Source: Sphingomonas telluris (lineage in GTDB: Bacteria; Pseudomonadota; Alphaproteobacteria; Sphingomonadales; Sphingomonadaceae). Taken from it: DNA of 64,000 bases. Each line of letters opens with the position of its first letter. Position 1 is the first letter of the stretch. The notes beneath the pieces are model-generated. The model saw only the letters and a list, made by a program, of their open reading frames with translations. It was not told where the DNA came from and made no database searches. A program made the translations under genes and the position numbers. Below, one piece after another: positions 1 through 8,528 of the stretch. The DNA is taken from NCBI RefSeq assembly GCF_022568775.1, contig NZ_JAKZHW010000001.1, positions 1,240,001 through 1,304,000 on the forward strand, written 5' to 3'.

Positions 1-452
1 TTGCCGACCTTCTCGGCCTTCAGCTTCATGCCGACGACGTCGCTCCCCGCGCCCGCCTCGCTCATCGCAAGCGCGCCGACATGCTCACCGCTGATGAGCT
101 TGGGCAGATATTTCTGCTTCTGCTCCGGGTTCGCCCAGCGGCGGATCTGGTTGACGCACAGGTTCGAGTGCGCGCCGTAGCTGAGGCCGACGGACGCCGA
201 AGCCCGTGCGACTTCCTCCTGCGCGACGACATGCTCGAGATAGCCGAGCCCAAGGCCGCCATCTTCTTCGTCGACCGTGATCCCGTGAAGGCCGAGCTCG
301 CCCATCTGCGGCCAGAGGTGGCGCGGGAATTCGTCCTTCTCGTCGATCTCCGCGGCGATCGGCGCGATCTTGTCCGCAGCGAAGCGCTGCGTGGTTTCAC
401 GGATTGTGTCGGCCATCTCGCCGAGCTGAAAATCAAAAGGCGCGTCGGACAT
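1..452 (-). CDS. ivd: Isovaleryl-CoA dehydrogenase, N-terminal part (cut by window edge)
   Basis: Reading leftward from the ATG at 452, 150 codons remain open to the window edge, so the C-terminal part is outside. The protein begins [13 protein letters not shown] and carries the N-terminal helical domain of acyl-CoA dehydrogenases, with the signature [10 protein letters not shown] at about residues 129-138 and [13 protein letters not shown] near 91-103, which I associate with the isovaleryl-CoA branch. The family oxidises isovaleryl-CoA to 3-methylcrotonyl-CoA in leucine breakdown, using FAD and passing electrons to ETF. It is divergent from a thiolase, which fits an acyl-CoA catabolic locus. 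The family assignment is firm; the exact substrate is inferred. Confidence 0.85.
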   Translation of the reverse strand, partial: MSDAPFDFQLGEMADTIRETTQRFAADKIAPIAAEIDEKDEFPRHLWPQMGELGLHGITVDEEDGGLGLGYLEHVVAQEEVARASASVGLSYGAHSNLCVNQIRRWANPEQKQKYLPKLISGEHVGALAMSEAGAGSDVVGMKLKAEKVG

Positions 453-559
453 GTGAAGCCTCTCCAGTTGGCCGCGCGCCTAGCACCCGGATTGCCGTTT
501 GAACAAGCAAGCCAGCAGTCTTATGTGCACTGCAACAATCCGACTCCGGAGCAATTTCG

Positions 560-1753
560 ATGGCCACCACCGCTGAAGATCCCACCGTCATCCTGTCGAT
601 CGCCCGCACCCCGATGGGCTCGATGCAGGGCGCACTCGCCGACGTTTCCGCGACCGATCTCGGCGCGACCGCCGTCAAGGCAGCCGTCGAGCGCGCCGGA
701 GTGAGCGGCGAAGACATCGACCGCATCTACATGGGCTGCGTGCTTCCGGCCGGTCTCGGCCAGGCCCCGGCCCGCCAGGCCGCAATCAAGGCCGGCCTGC
801 CGAAGTCCGTCCAGGCGACCACGGTCAACAAGGTCTGCGGCTCCGGCATGCAGACGGTTATCATGGGCGACGAAGCCATCCGCACCGGCAACGCCGACGT
901 GATCGTCGCGGGCGGCATGGAGTCGATGACCAACGCTCCGTATTTGCTGAAGAAGCACCGTTCGGGTGCCCGCATCGGCCATGACACGGCCTACGACCAC
1001 ATGTTCCTCGACGGACTCGAGGATGCCTATGAGGAAGGCCGTGCGATGGGCAGCTTCGCCCAGTGCACCGCCGACGAATATCAGCTGACCCGTGAATCGA
1101 TGGATCAATATGCCATCGAGAGCCTCAGCCGCGCCAAGGCGGCCATCGACAACGGCGGCTTCAAGGACGAAATCGTCCCCGTCACCATCAAGAGCCGCGC
1201 GGGCGAGACCGTCGTCGACACCGACGAGGCGCCGGGCCGTGGCCGCCCGGACAAGATCCCGCAGCTGAAGCCGGCCTTTTCGAAGGAAGGCACGATCACT
1301 GCAGCGACCAGCTCGTCCATCTCTGACGGCGCCGCCGCAGTAGTCCTGACCCGCGAGTCCGTCGCGAGCGCCAAGGGACTCGATCCGGTCGCGCGCATCG
1401 TGGCCACCGCCGCGCATGCGCAGGAGCCCGCGCAGTTCACGGTCGCCCCGATCGGCGCCATCGACAAGGTGCTCAAGAAGGCCGGCTGGAGCGTCAGCGA
1501 CGTCGACTTGTGGGAAGTGAACGAGGCTTTTGCATGCGTCGCCATGTTCGCGATGAAGGACCTCGGCATTCCGCACGAGAAGATCAACGTTCACGGCGGC
1601 GCAACCGCGCTCGGTCACCCGATCGGCGCCAGCGGGACGCGCATTCTCGTGACGCTCGTCAACGCGCTGAAGGGCAGGGGCCTGAAGCGCGGCGTCGCTT
1701 CGCTCTGCATCGGCGGCGGCGAGGCCACGGCGGTCGCGGTCGAGCTCGTCTAA
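560..1753 (+). CDS. Acetyl-CoA C-acetyltransferase (thiolase)
   Basis: A full-length thiolase of 397 residues. The nucleophilic cysteine is C93 in NKVCGSGMQ, the histidine is H353 in ALGHPIGASG, and the second cysteine is C383 in CIGGGEA; all three catalytic blocks are intact. The family condenses or cleaves acetoacetyl-CoA and longer 3-ketoacyl-CoA. Next to the divergent isovaleryl-CoA dehydrogenase, a role at the end of leucine catabolism, splitting acetoacetyl-CoA to acetyl-CoA, is likely. A role in polyhydroxyalkanoate synthesis (PhaA) cannot be excluded from sequence alone. Confidence 0.9.
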   Translation: MATTAEDPTVILSIARTPMGSMQGALADVSATDLGATAVKAAVERAGVSGEDIDRIYMGCVLPAGLGQAPARQAAIKAGLPKSVQATTVNKVCGSGMQTVIMGDEAIRTGNADVIVAGGMESMTNAPYLLKKHRSGARIGHDTAYDHMFLDGLEDAYEEGRAMGSFAQCTADEYQLTRESMDQYAIESLSRAKAAIDNGGFKDEIVPVTIKSRAGETVVDTDEAPGRGRPDKIPQLKPAFSKEGTITAATSSSISDGAAAVVLTRESVASAKGLDPVARIVATAAHAQEPAQFTVAPIGAIDKVLKKAGWSVSDVDLWEVNEAFACVAMFAMKDLGIPHEKINVHGGATALGHPIGASGTRILVTLVNALKGRGLKRGVASLCIGGGEATAVAVELV

Positions 1754-1817
1754 GAACGAGTCGCTGGCGAAACGATCAGGTGGTATGAGGCTCTCCCTCT
1801 CAAGGGGAGAAAAGCCC

Positions 1818-2270
1818 ATGCGCCTCATCATCTGCCTTACGGCTGCGGCCGCGCTTTGCGCCTGCTCGCAGAAGAGTGAAGAGCCTGCCGCGGACGCCAA
1901 CGTCGCCGAAGCGAACCTGGCCGATGCGAATGCCGTCGACGCCAATGCCGCGATGGCAACGCCGGCAGCGTTCCAGCTGAACGAGACCACGTGGACCTTC
2001 AGGGACAAAGACGGCCAGGCCGTTCATGAATCGATCGACGCAAGCGGTAACTACATCGCCAACGCGGGCGAGAAGCATATCGATCACGGCACAAGCGTGA
2101 TGAAGGATGGCAAGGCCTGCTTCACCAGCGCGATGGATAAGTCTGGCGAGGTCTGCTGGACGACCCAGCCGGTCGAGATCGGCCAGTCGATGGATACGAC
2201 CAGCGACAAGGGCGAGAAGCTAAAGGTGACTCGCGTCGCCTACGTCCCGATGTCGATGCCGAAGTCGTGA
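1818..2270 (+). CDS. Small putative lipoprotein, function unknown
   Basis: Codes for 150 residues. I chose the ATG at 1818 because AGGGGAGA lies just upstream and the protein then begins with a lipoprotein signal (MRLIICLTAAAALCAC), with C16 or C14 as the lipidated residue. Residues 20-45 are low complexity (repeated EAN/DAN). The rest contains a WTF...G block and two cysteines (CFTS, VCW) that could form a disulphide. I recognise no domain. Such Asn/Ala-rich lipoproteins are frequent in sphingomonads; another lies at 18465. Confidence 0.75.
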   Translation: MRLIICLTAAAALCACSQKSEEPAADANVAEANLADANAVDANAAMATPAAFQLNETTWTFRDKDGQAVHESIDASGNYIANAGEKHIDHGTSVMKDGKACFTSAMDKSGEVCWTTQPVEIGQSMDTTSDKGEKLKVTRVAYVPMSMPKS

Positions 2271-2311
2271 ATGTGACGGCGTCGCCTCGGCCGGAGGCGA
2301 CGCCGCACTCT

Positions 2312-2947
2312 TCAGCGGATCAGCATGCCCTTCCGGGCAATGACGACGAAGCACACGACGAGCAGCAGCAAGGGCAGCGCCGCCACGAAGGCGATCGGGC
2401 TGATCCACGGGCCGTAGCCGAGGTGCGCTAGGGCCGCCCACAGGCCTCCTCCTAGCAAGATGACGTAAAAGGACCAGGCGGACGCTTCGAGGCTAATCTG
2501 CCGAGTCAGCTCGTCATATTTCCTGGCACTGATGGTGCCGACGAAGAGCACGCCGGCAAGGCATGCGCCAGCGACGATCAGGGCGAGCTGGGTGCCGATC
2601 AGTCCTCCGGCCATTGCCAGCGCCAGCAGGAATCCGCCGATTAACAGGCAGCACAGCGCGCTTAGCCACAGCTTCGGCCCCTCTTCGCGAATCTCCTCGG
2701 CATCCTCCACGTTGAGGAACTTCGCGCCTGCTTTCGGCGATGCGAGCCCTAGCGCGACGATCAGCCCGATCAGCACGTAAGTCAGGCCAGACACGATTGC
2801 GATCATGACGCCAGGATCCTTGAGATCCATGTGCGGCTCGCCGACGAAAGCGAGGAAAAGCCCCGTTCCGGCAGCGCCGACAACGGCTCCCGCCAGCATG
2901 CGCCAGAGCATCACGCGCATTTTATCCTTCTCGGCCGTCACGCTCAT
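2312..2947 (-). CDS. Multi-pass membrane protein paired with an XRE regulator
   Basis: 211 residues with about six hydrophobic segments (near residues 13-32, 48-68, 94-114, 118-138, 155-175 and 182-205) and a charged cytoplasmic loop near 75-92. Its ATG overlaps the stop of the upstream XRE gene by 4 bp, so the two are translationally coupled. Small XRE regulators coupled to an integral membrane protein are a recurrent arrangement in bacteria; the membrane partner may sense or modulate the regulator, but this is inference. No catalytic motif is visible. Confidence 0.75.
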   Translation of the reverse strand: MSVTAEKDKMRVMLWRMLAGAVVGAAGTGLFLAFVGEPHMDLKDPGVMIAIVSGLTYVLIGLIVALGLASPKAGAKFLNVEDAEEIREEGPKLWLSALCCLLIGGFLLALAMAGGLIGTQLALIVAGACLAGVLFVGTISARKYDELTRQISLEASAWSFYVILLGGGLWAALAHLGYGPWISPIAFVAALPLLLLVVCFVVIARKGMLIR

Positions 2948-3156
2948 TTTGAATCCTCCGCGGTCCAGTGATCGATGAACAGCTGGTCGACCGGCACGGC
3001 GAAAAGCTTGGCCATGCGCAGTGCCAGCGGGAGGCTCGGATCATATTTGTCGGTCTCAACCGCGTTGATCGTCTGCCGCGAGACGCCGAGGCGGCGGGCT
3101 AGCTCGCCCTGGCTCCACCCCATGCCTTCGCGGTTGGCCTTGACCCGATTCTCCAT
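2944..3156 (-). CDS. XRE-family helix-turn-helix regulator
   Basis: A 70-residue, single-domain Cro/CI-type DNA-binding protein. The helix-turn-helix is clear: WSQGELARRLGVSRQTINAV followed by EtdKYDPSLPLALRMAKLF. It overlaps the downstream membrane-protein gene by 4 bp (ATGA). A perfect 10-bp inverted repeat lies 12 bp upstream of the start (3168-3204) and is the obvious candidate for autoregulation. The regulator at 57314 is a paralogue sharing the SRQ...ET.KYDPSLPLA core. Confidence 0.9.
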   Translation of the reverse strand: MENRVKANREGMGWSQGELARRLGVSRQTINAVETDKYDPSLPLALRMAKLFAVPVDQLFIDHWTAEDSK

Positions 3157-3167
3157 GCGCGGATCAT

Positions 3168-3204
3168 CTGTAAAGAGTTCTGGACAGTCAAGAGCTCTTT
3201 ACAG
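3168..3204. promoter_or_regulatory. Palindromic operator candidate upstream of the XRE gene
   Basis: CTGTAAAGAG at 3168-3177 is repeated as its exact reverse complement at 3195-3204, with a 17-bp spacer, just upstream of the XRE start at 3156. Position and symmetry fit an operator bound by a dimeric XRE protein; binding is inferred. Confidence 0.55.
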
Positions 3205-3271
3205 GGGCCTCTTTCTTCCCGGCGCAGGGAAGGCATTCCGGTTGAGTTCCGCGCCGCGGGGAATCTCCGCT

Positions 3272-3838
3272 TCATTCGTACAGCGGACTTCCGGGCAGGT
3301 CGTAGATCTTGCTCCACCAGAAGCTCATGCCTTCGAGTTCCCGCGCGCGATGCGCCGCATGATCGGGCAGGCAGATGCCGATTTCCAGCGAATGCATGGT
3401 CCCGCCTTCGGATAAGGCAGCCTGCATCTCGCAGTCTGCCCTGTTCCAATCGTCCCAATGCCGTTCGCTTTCCTCGAACCGCTGAACCATCGGTCCAGCC
3501 TCCCCGAACTTCGCATCGATGGTCTTTGCGCTCAGCAGCCACGCCCTCAACTTTGCAAGCCGATCTTCCCACGCGTACCGCGAAAAGTAAGCGCAATCGT
3601 TGAGGTCGTGCTGGCTCATGGTTCCGTGCTCGGATTCGCACTTCAGGTAGACGGCTCTGACGCAGGGCTCCGAGTGGTCCGGCGGTGTGCTCTCTGCACG
3701 CTGGAGGCACTGCGAGAGGACAAGCTTCGCGCTCGCTTCGGCGCTCGCTTGTTCCGCCCACGGATCGGGTCGAGGTGCCGCTGCGACGCTCGATCCGCAG
3801 GCGAGTACCAGGAACGCGCACCACACGATCTTCGACAC
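3272..3838 (-). CDS. LprI-like (DUF1311) secreted protein
   Basis: 188 residues starting at a GTG (3838) two bases after the stop of the RidA-like gene; no ATG start would preserve the signal peptide (FLVLACGSSVAAA). The mature protein is rich in cysteines and aromatic residues and has a C-terminal block with WDDWNRADCEMQAAL and LEIGICLPDHAAHRARELE, resembling the LprI N-terminal/DUF1311 fold whose founding member inhibits lysozyme. It is the last gene of a four-gene unit. The family assignment is moderate and lysozyme inhibition is not shown here. Confidence 0.6.
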   Translation of the reverse strand: MSKIVWCAFLVLACGSSVAAAPRPDPWAEQASAEASAKLVLSQCLQRAESTPPDHSEPCVRAVYLKCESEHGTMSQHDLNDCAYFSRYAWEDRLAKLRAWLLSAKTIDAKFGEAGPMVQRFEESERHWDDWNRADCEMQAALSEGGTMHSLEIGICLPDHAAHRARELEGMSFWWSKIYDLPGSPLYE

Positions 3839-3840
3839 GC

Positions 3841-4302
3841 CTACTGCCCCTTCGCTGGTCCCGCGTAAGCAAGGCATTCGAGTTCGAGCCCAGCCCCTAG
3901 CGCAAGCCCGTTGGCCCCGAAGGCGCTGCGTGCCGGAAGCTTCCCGGCAGGGAAGTAGGGCACGTACACAGCATTGAACGCGGGCCAGTTCTTCATGTCG
4001 GCGATCATCACCGTGCACTTGAAGACGTCGCCCCAGCCGAGCCCCCTCGCCTTCAACGCGGCGCCGACATTTTCCATGGTCTGCTTGGCCTGGCCCTCGA
4101 ACGTGTCCGGCAGCTTGCTGTCAGGACCAATGCCGATCTGTCCGGAGAGATAGAGGACGTCTCCGACGCGCACGGCCGTCGAGAACGGAGCTGGGCGGCC
4201 ATTCAATGCGGGAGCGGGAAAATATTCGACTGCGGGCCGCTGGGGCTGAGCATTCGCGGCCGCTGCACTCAGCAGCACAGCCATGCCAATCGCATATTTC
4301 AT
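3841..4302 (-). CDS. RidA/YjgF/YER057c/UK114-family protein with signal peptide
   Basis: 153 residues. The start is the ATG at 4302, preceded by GGGAGGCGCGA, and it opens with a signal peptide (MKYAIGMAVLLSAAAANAQ). The mature part is a RidA-like domain: STAVRVGDVLYLSGQIG, TMENVGAALKARGLGWGDV and the C-terminal LPARSAFGANGLALGAGLELE. Classical RidA hydrolyses reactive enamines/imines and keeps the Arg in a pARs...v motif; ARSAFG provides it here. The protein is exported, so its substrate is unlikely to be the cytosolic PLP-derived enamine. Confidence 0.8.
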   Translation of the reverse strand: MKYAIGMAVLLSAAAANAQPQRPAVEYFPAPALNGRPAPFSTAVRVGDVLYLSGQIGIGPDSKLPDTFEGQAKQTMENVGAALKARGLGWGDVFKCTVMIADMKNWPAFNAVYVPYFPAGKLPARSAFGANGLALGAGLELECLAYAGPAKGQ

Positions 4303-4315
4303 TCGCGCCTCCCTC

Positions 4316-4795
4316 TTAGTCGATGACTTCGCCTTCGCTGACGCCCCAGATTTCGGACGTGTGGATATAGCCTTCGCGCTTCCCGATCTCGATGCGGCAC
4401 CAATTATTGCGGCAATGATCGATGCGGCCGACCACCCCCACTTCCGCACGATAACGGACCGGGCTGCTTTCGTCGGGCTTGGAGTAAAGAGGCCGCGGAT
4501 CGCCCTGCTTGACGATCGCCGTGCGGCGGTCGCTCAGCAACGAGACGAGCATCCAGCCGCGGGTCCCTTCCGGGTCCTCGATCAGCCGCCAATTCGGATA
4601 GGTCTTCACGACGCGGATCGGCAGGTCGCGCCGCTTGTAGAGCCAGGTGCCGGGGTAATTTCGCCCGGGTCCGGTGCGCATCATCGCTTCACCCGACGCG
4701 ATCGACGCCCAATATGGCGGCTTCTTCTCCTGCGCGGCGGCCGGTGCGGCCACTGCAAGAACCAGGAACGCTGTAACGACCCCCCGCTTCAGCAT
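4316..4795 (-). CDS. Exported bacterial SH3-domain protein
   Basis: 159 residues with a signal peptide cleaved near AAPAAAQ (residues 16-22). Two SH3-like repeats follow: ASIASGEAMMRTGPGRNYPG with WRLIEDPEGTRGWML, and PLYSKPDESSPV with HCRNNWCRIEIGKREGYIH. Bacterial SH3 domains commonly bind peptidoglycan peptides or act as envelope adaptors. The ATG overlaps the stop of the upstream oxidoreductase gene (ATGA at 4795), so it is the second gene of that operon. Confidence 0.8.
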   Translation of the reverse strand: MLKRGVVTAFLVLAVAAPAAAQEKKPPYWASIASGEAMMRTGPGRNYPGTWLYKRRDLPIRVVKTYPNWRLIEDPEGTRGWMLVSLLSDRRTAIVKQGDPRPLYSKPDESSPVRYRAEVGVVGRIDHCRNNWCRIEIGKREGYIHTSEIWGVSEGEVID

Positions 4796-6201
4796 CAGGC
4801 GCCTGTCAGGATGCGGTCCACCAGCTGCTTCACCGTCGGAATGAAGCCGTTGGAATAGAAAGGATCAGACTTGAAGCGGAAAGCGGCATGGCCAGCGAAC
4901 ATCAGATTGTTCTCGACCGGACCACCGTGCGCGATGTCCTGAAGCGTCTTCTGGATGCAGAAGCTGCGCGGGTCGGCGAGGCGACCCGTTGAGTTCTTCT
5001 CATTGTCCGCCCAGGACGAGAAGGCGCACTGGCTAAGGCAGCCCATGCACTCCGCCTGGTCGTGGCGGATGGTGTTCTTCTCTTCCGTGTTGACGAAGAT
5101 GAGCGTCTCGTCCGGAGTCTTCAGCGCTTCGGTGTAGCCCGCCGCGAACCATTCCCGCGCGTGCTGCAAATCGCCCTTGGTGACCCAGTATCCGCGCTTC
5201 TTGCCGACACCGACGTCGAGCTCAAAATGGTGATCGCCGAGCGGCTCCTTGGTGAAGGCAACCTGGCGGTGCGACCGCGCTTCCAGCTCGCGCAGGAAGG
5301 GGTTGCGGACTGCCGACGAATAAAAGCCCGTCGGCGAGAAGCGGTGCAGCAGCACGTCGCCCTCTTCGAGCGTCAGGAGCCGCGCTTTCCACTCGGGCGG
5401 GATCGGGCTTTCCTGGGTCAGCAGCGGTCGCGTTCCGAACTGGAAGACGATCTGCCCGAGCTCCGGATTGTCGATCCAGTTTTCCCACTCATCAAGGCGC
5501 CAGACGCCGCCGGCCATGACGATCGGGACGGTGTCTGCAATGCCGTTCTCACGCATGGTCGCGCGAAGCGCCGCAACACGCGGATAGGGGTCCTGCGGTG
5601 CGCGCGGATCCTCGGCGTTGGACAGGCCATTGTGACCGCCCGCCAGCCACGGATCCTCATAGACCACCGCCGCAAGCCATTCCGCCGCCTTGTGATAGGC
5701 GCGCTTCCACAGGGCGCTGAACGCGCGCGCGGAGCTGATGATAGGCAGGTAGTTCACGCCATACGAAGCGGCGATCTCGCTGAGCTTGTAGGGCATGCCG
5801 GCGCCGCAGGTGACACCGGTGACGAGTCCCTTGGTGCGCTCGAGGACGCCATGCAGCACGCGCTGCGCGCCCCCCATTTCCCACAGGACATTGATGTTGA
5901 TGGCGCCGCGTCCGGACGCCATCTCGTAAGCGCGCTGGACCTGGGCCACGGCCCCGTCGATGGCGTACTGGATCAGCTCTTCATGCCGCTCTCGGCGCGT
6001 CATTCCGTTGTAGATTTGCGGGATGATCCGGCCTTCCGGATCGTAGCTGTCCGCATTCACTGCAGAGACGGTTCCGATGCCGCCGGCAGCCGCCCAGGCG
6101 CCGGAGCTTGCGTGGTTCGTGGCGCTGACGCCCTTGCCGCCTTCGACCAGCGGCCAGACTTCGCGGCCGCCGTAGAGGATGGGCTGCAGCCCCTTGAACA
6201 A
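4795..6201 (-). CDS. Nitronate monooxygenase-like FMN-dependent oxidoreductase with C-terminal Cys cluster
   Basis: 468 residues, longer than the roughly 320-380 usual for 2-nitropropane dioxygenase-type enzymes. The TIM-barrel signatures include GGIGTVSAVNADSYDP, LVTGVTCGAGMPYKL, AAVVYEDPWLAGGHNG and IVMAGGVW. Near the C-terminus is CMGCLSQCAFSSW (about residues 386-398) plus one later Cys (SFCIQ), a pattern that could bind a metal or an iron-sulfur cluster. The reaction is unknown beyond flavin-dependent oxidation. It heads a coupled operon with the SH3, RidA-like and LprI-like genes. Confidence 0.8.
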   Translation of the reverse strand: MFKGLQPILYGGREVWPLVEGGKGVSATNHASSGAWAAAGGIGTVSAVNADSYDPEGRIIPQIYNGMTRRERHEELIQYAIDGAVAQVQRAYEMASGRGAININVLWEMGGAQRVLHGVLERTKGLVTGVTCGAGMPYKLSEIAASYGVNYLPIISSARAFSALWKRAYHKAAEWLAAVVYEDPWLAGGHNGLSNAEDPRAPQDPYPRVAALRATMRENGIADTVPIVMAGGVWRLDEWENWIDNPELGQIVFQFGTRPLLTQESPIPPEWKARLLTLEEGDVLLHRFSPTGFYSSAVRNPFLRELEARSHRQVAFTKEPLGDHHFELDVGVGKKRGYWVTKGDLQHAREWFAAGYTEALKTPDETLIFVNTEEKNTIRHDQAECMGCLSQCAFSSWADNEKNSTGRLADPRSFCIQKTLQDIAHGGPVENNLMFAGHAAFRFKSDPFYSNGFIPTVKQLVDRILTGA

Positions 6202-6291
6202 CTTCAGTCTCCCTGTGGGTTTGCGACCATATAGGGCCGTATCGCCCTCTATGCGCGTAAAAAGTGAATCCGGCTTGGGCGGTTCCCAAGG

Positions 6292-6879
6292 CTAGCAATG
6301 ATGGGCGAGCCCGTAGCCGATCAATCCGCCCGTGACAGCCCCCACGACGGCGCCGGTGGTGCCATCCGAATGTCCGTAATAGCCGTGGTATCCAGAGTTG
6401 CGGTCGATGCCGTAACCGATAGCCGCGCCGACAGCGCTTCCCGCGACTGCACCTGCAGCGCCGCCGTCACAGTGGTGGTGATAGTAGTGGCCGTAATAGC
6501 CACCGTAATAGCCACCGTAATAGCCACCGTAATAGGGATAGCCGTAGCCGCGGTAATACGAGCCGCCGTAGTAGCCGTAGGGCACGGCGTAGGCTCGGCC
6601 GTAATAAGGTCCGCCATATCCGCCGTAATAGGGCGTGCCGTAATACGGCCCACCGTAATAGCCGTACCCCGGTGCGACGACGACACGCCCACCCGAATAT
6701 CCGTACCCGTAATGGCCGTGATAGCCGCTATGGCCGCCGTGCCAGCCGCCGCCGTGGCCCCCATGCCATCCGCCGCCATGGCCCCAGCCGCCACCATGAC
6801 CGCCGTGACCGCCGCGCGCGGCCGCTGGCGATACAATCAATGACGTCGCTGCGAGTGCGATAAAGATCCTGGAGATCAT
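6292..6879 (-). CDS. Exported Gly/Tyr/His-rich protein with glycine-zipper repeats
   Basis: 195 residues. A signal peptide (IFIALAATSLIVSPAAARG) is followed by a His/Gly stretch, then YYGGPYYG-type repeats at about 70-135, and a C-terminal part with two glycine-zipper segments (GAVAGSAVGAAIGYGI and GAVVGAVTGGLIGYGL) ending in HHC. This is an envelope or surface low-complexity protein. The DNA contains a 12-bp tandem repeat. Paralogous architecture recurs at 7058 and, less clearly, at 58141. Function unknown. Confidence 0.75.
   Translation of the reverse strand: MISRIFIALAATSLIVSPAAARGGHGGHGGGWGHGGGWHGGHGGGWHGGHSGYHGHYGYGYSGGRVVVAPGYGYYGGPYYGTPYYGGYGGPYYGRAYAVPYGYYGGSYYRGYGYPYYGGYYGGYYGGYYGHYYHHHCDGGAAGAVAGSAVGAAIGYGIDRNSGYHGYYGHSDGTTGAVVGAVTGGLIGYGLAHHC
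6491..6535. repeat. 12-bp tandem repeat inside the Gly/Tyr-rich gene
   Basis: The unit CCGTAATAGCCA is repeated almost perfectly about four times, encoding YYGG units on the minus strand. Such an array can change copy number by slippage while keeping the frame. Confidence 0.75.
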
Positions 6880-6995
6880 CGAACCGGTCCTGTCAGGGCG
6901 GCGGCCGAAACGCGACTCGTCGAGCCGTCAGAAGGTCGCTCTCTGCTCTTCTCATTCCGCTTCGTGAACTCGGATTATTACGGACCCGGCCCGAT

Positions 6996-7028
6996 GAAAA
7001 ACGGGCCGGAGATCGCTCCCCGGCCCGC
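6996..7028 (-). terminator. Rho-independent terminator of the glycine-zipper gene
   Basis: On the minus strand GGGCCGG pairs with CCGGCCC (7003-7009 with 7020-7026), followed by GTTTTTC, 30 bases past the stop of the gene at 7058. Confidence 0.75.
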
Positions 7029-7057
7029 CCACTTTAACACTGTCGGAAGGGCTTCGC

Positions 7058-7549
7058 TTAGCAGCTGCCCTTGGCGACCTGGCTGCCGACGACTGCGCCG
7101 AGCGCGCCGCCGATCAATGCGCCGGCCGTGCCGTTGCCGGAGCGATAGCCGTAGCGGTTGGTGCTGGTCGCGACCTGCGAGCCGACCACGGCGCCGAGAG
7201 CGCCGCCGACGAGCGCGCCCGCCGTGCCGTTCCCGCAGCGGTAGTTGCCGCCGTAGTAGCGCGAACCGTAATAGGGCGAGCCGTAGCCGCTGCCGTAGTA
7301 CGGCGTGCCGTACGAGCCGGAGTATCCACCGCCGTAGTAGGGCGACGCATACCCGCCGTAATAGCGCGAGCCGTAATACGGGTTCGCATAGCTGCGGGTC
7401 GTCACATAGCGCGTGGTGGGCACGTAGCGGACGGTGCGGACCGTCTGGACGCTGCGGCCATGCTTCCAACCATGGTCCTTGGCCGACGCTGCCGTCGGCC
7501 CCACGACCAGGGATGCTCCCGAAGCGGCAAGCAAGGCAGTCTTCAACAT
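7058..7549 (-). CDS. Exported Tyr/Gly-rich protein with two glycine-zipper 2TM repeats
   Basis: 163 residues. It has a signal peptide (ending near TAASAK), a basic linker, YYGSRYYGGY-type repeats (about 60-105), and two nearly identical glycine-zipper segments, NGTAGALVGGALGAVVGSQV and NGTAGALIGGALGAVVGSQV, separated by about 25 residues. The glycine-zipper 2TM family includes outer-membrane-associated lipoproteins such as SlyB and Rick-17kDa antigen; this one lacks a lipobox. It is transcribed in the same direction as the related gene at 6292 but has its own terminator. Confidence 0.8.
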   Translation of the reverse strand: MLKTALLAASGASLVVGPTAASAKDHGWKHGRSVQTVRTVRYVPTTRYVTTRSYANPYYGSRYYGGYASPYYGGGYSGSYGTPYYGSGYGSPYYGSRYYGGNYRCGNGTAGALVGGALGAVVGSQVATSTNRYGYRSGNGTAGALIGGALGAVVGSQVAKGSC

Positions 7550-7641
7550 CGAATTACTCGTCGATCAACGCGGGCCACTAAGGGCCAGTCGAGGAGTTAA
7601 GTATTGGATTGCAACTGACAACGCACTGAATGCGCCGTTCA

Positions 7642-8496
7642 TCAAACAATCGGGTGAAGCGAATAATCCAGGCCGATGTCGACGGCCGGCGCGGACTGCG
7701 TAATCCGGCCGACGGAAATGTAGTTCACGCCCGTCTCAGCGATGGCGCGGATCGTGTCGAGATTGACACCACCCGAGGCTTCGAGCGGCACTCTTCCGCC
7801 GACAACTGCGACAGCCTCGCGCAGCACCGGCGGCGGCATGTTGTCGAGCAGCAGGCGATCGGCCCCGGCTCCGAGGGCCGGCTCGATCTGCTCCACGCGA
7901 TCGACCTCGACCTGCACCGGCAGGCCCGTGTTCGCGGCCTTCGCCGCCCTCACCGCCTCGGCAACGCCCCCTGCCACGGCGACGTGATTGTCCTTGATCA
8001 GCAGCCCGTCATCCAGCCGCATACGGTGGTTCTCGGCGCCGCCCATCCGCGCCGCATATTTCTCCAGGCTGCGCAGACCAGGGATGGTCTTGCGTGTGTC
8101 GAGCAGGGTCGCCCCGGTTCCGGCAATCCGGTCCACGTATTGACGCGTCAGAGTGGCGATGCCTGACAGATGCTGGAGCGTGTTGAGCGCGGACCGCTCA
8201 GCGGACAGCATCGCGCGCGCATTTCCTTCTAGCCGCATGATCACCGTACCGGCGTCAATGGCATCCCCATCGGCGACGAGCTCATCGATACGCACATCGG
8301 GGTCGAGCGCGCGGAAGAAGGCGGCGGCGATGTCGAGACCGCCAACAACGATCGGCTGCCGGCAATTCATTTCCGCCGTGAAGCGAGCCTTCTCGGCAAT
8401 CGTCGCCTTGGACGTAACATCGCCACCCGAACCGAGATCCTCGGCGAGGACGCGGCGAACGAAATCCTGAACGTCGAACTGGGGATCGATGGGCAT
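7642..8496 (-). CDS. nadC: Nicotinate-nucleotide pyrophosphorylase (carboxylating)
   Basis: 284 residues, normal length for NadC, which converts quinolinate and PRPP to nicotinate mononucleotide, CO2 and pyrophosphate in de novo NAD synthesis. Visible signatures are AEDLGSGGDVTSKA at the N-terminus, ERSALNTLQHLSGIAT, DTRKTIPGLRSLEKYA, GGAENHRMRLDDGLLIKDNH, and EASGGVNLDTI...TGVNYISVG. The active-site Arg, Lys and His residues of these blocks are present. The neighbours are not NAD genes. Confidence 0.95.
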   Translation of the reverse strand: MPIDPQFDVQDFVRRVLAEDLGSGGDVTSKATIAEKARFTAEMNCRQPIVVGGLDIAAAFFRALDPDVRIDELVADGDAIDAGTVIMRLEGNARAMLSAERSALNTLQHLSGIATLTRQYVDRIAGTGATLLDTRKTIPGLRSLEKYAARMGGAENHRMRLDDGLLIKDNHVAVAGGVAEAVRAAKAANTGLPVQVEVDRVEQIEPALGAGADRLLLDNMPPPVLREAVAVVGGRVPLEASGGVNLDTIRAIAETGVNYISVGRITQSAPAVDIGLDYSLHPIV

Positions 8497-8528
8497 GCGC
8501 CGGCTCTAAGCGAGGGCGGGATGCACCG

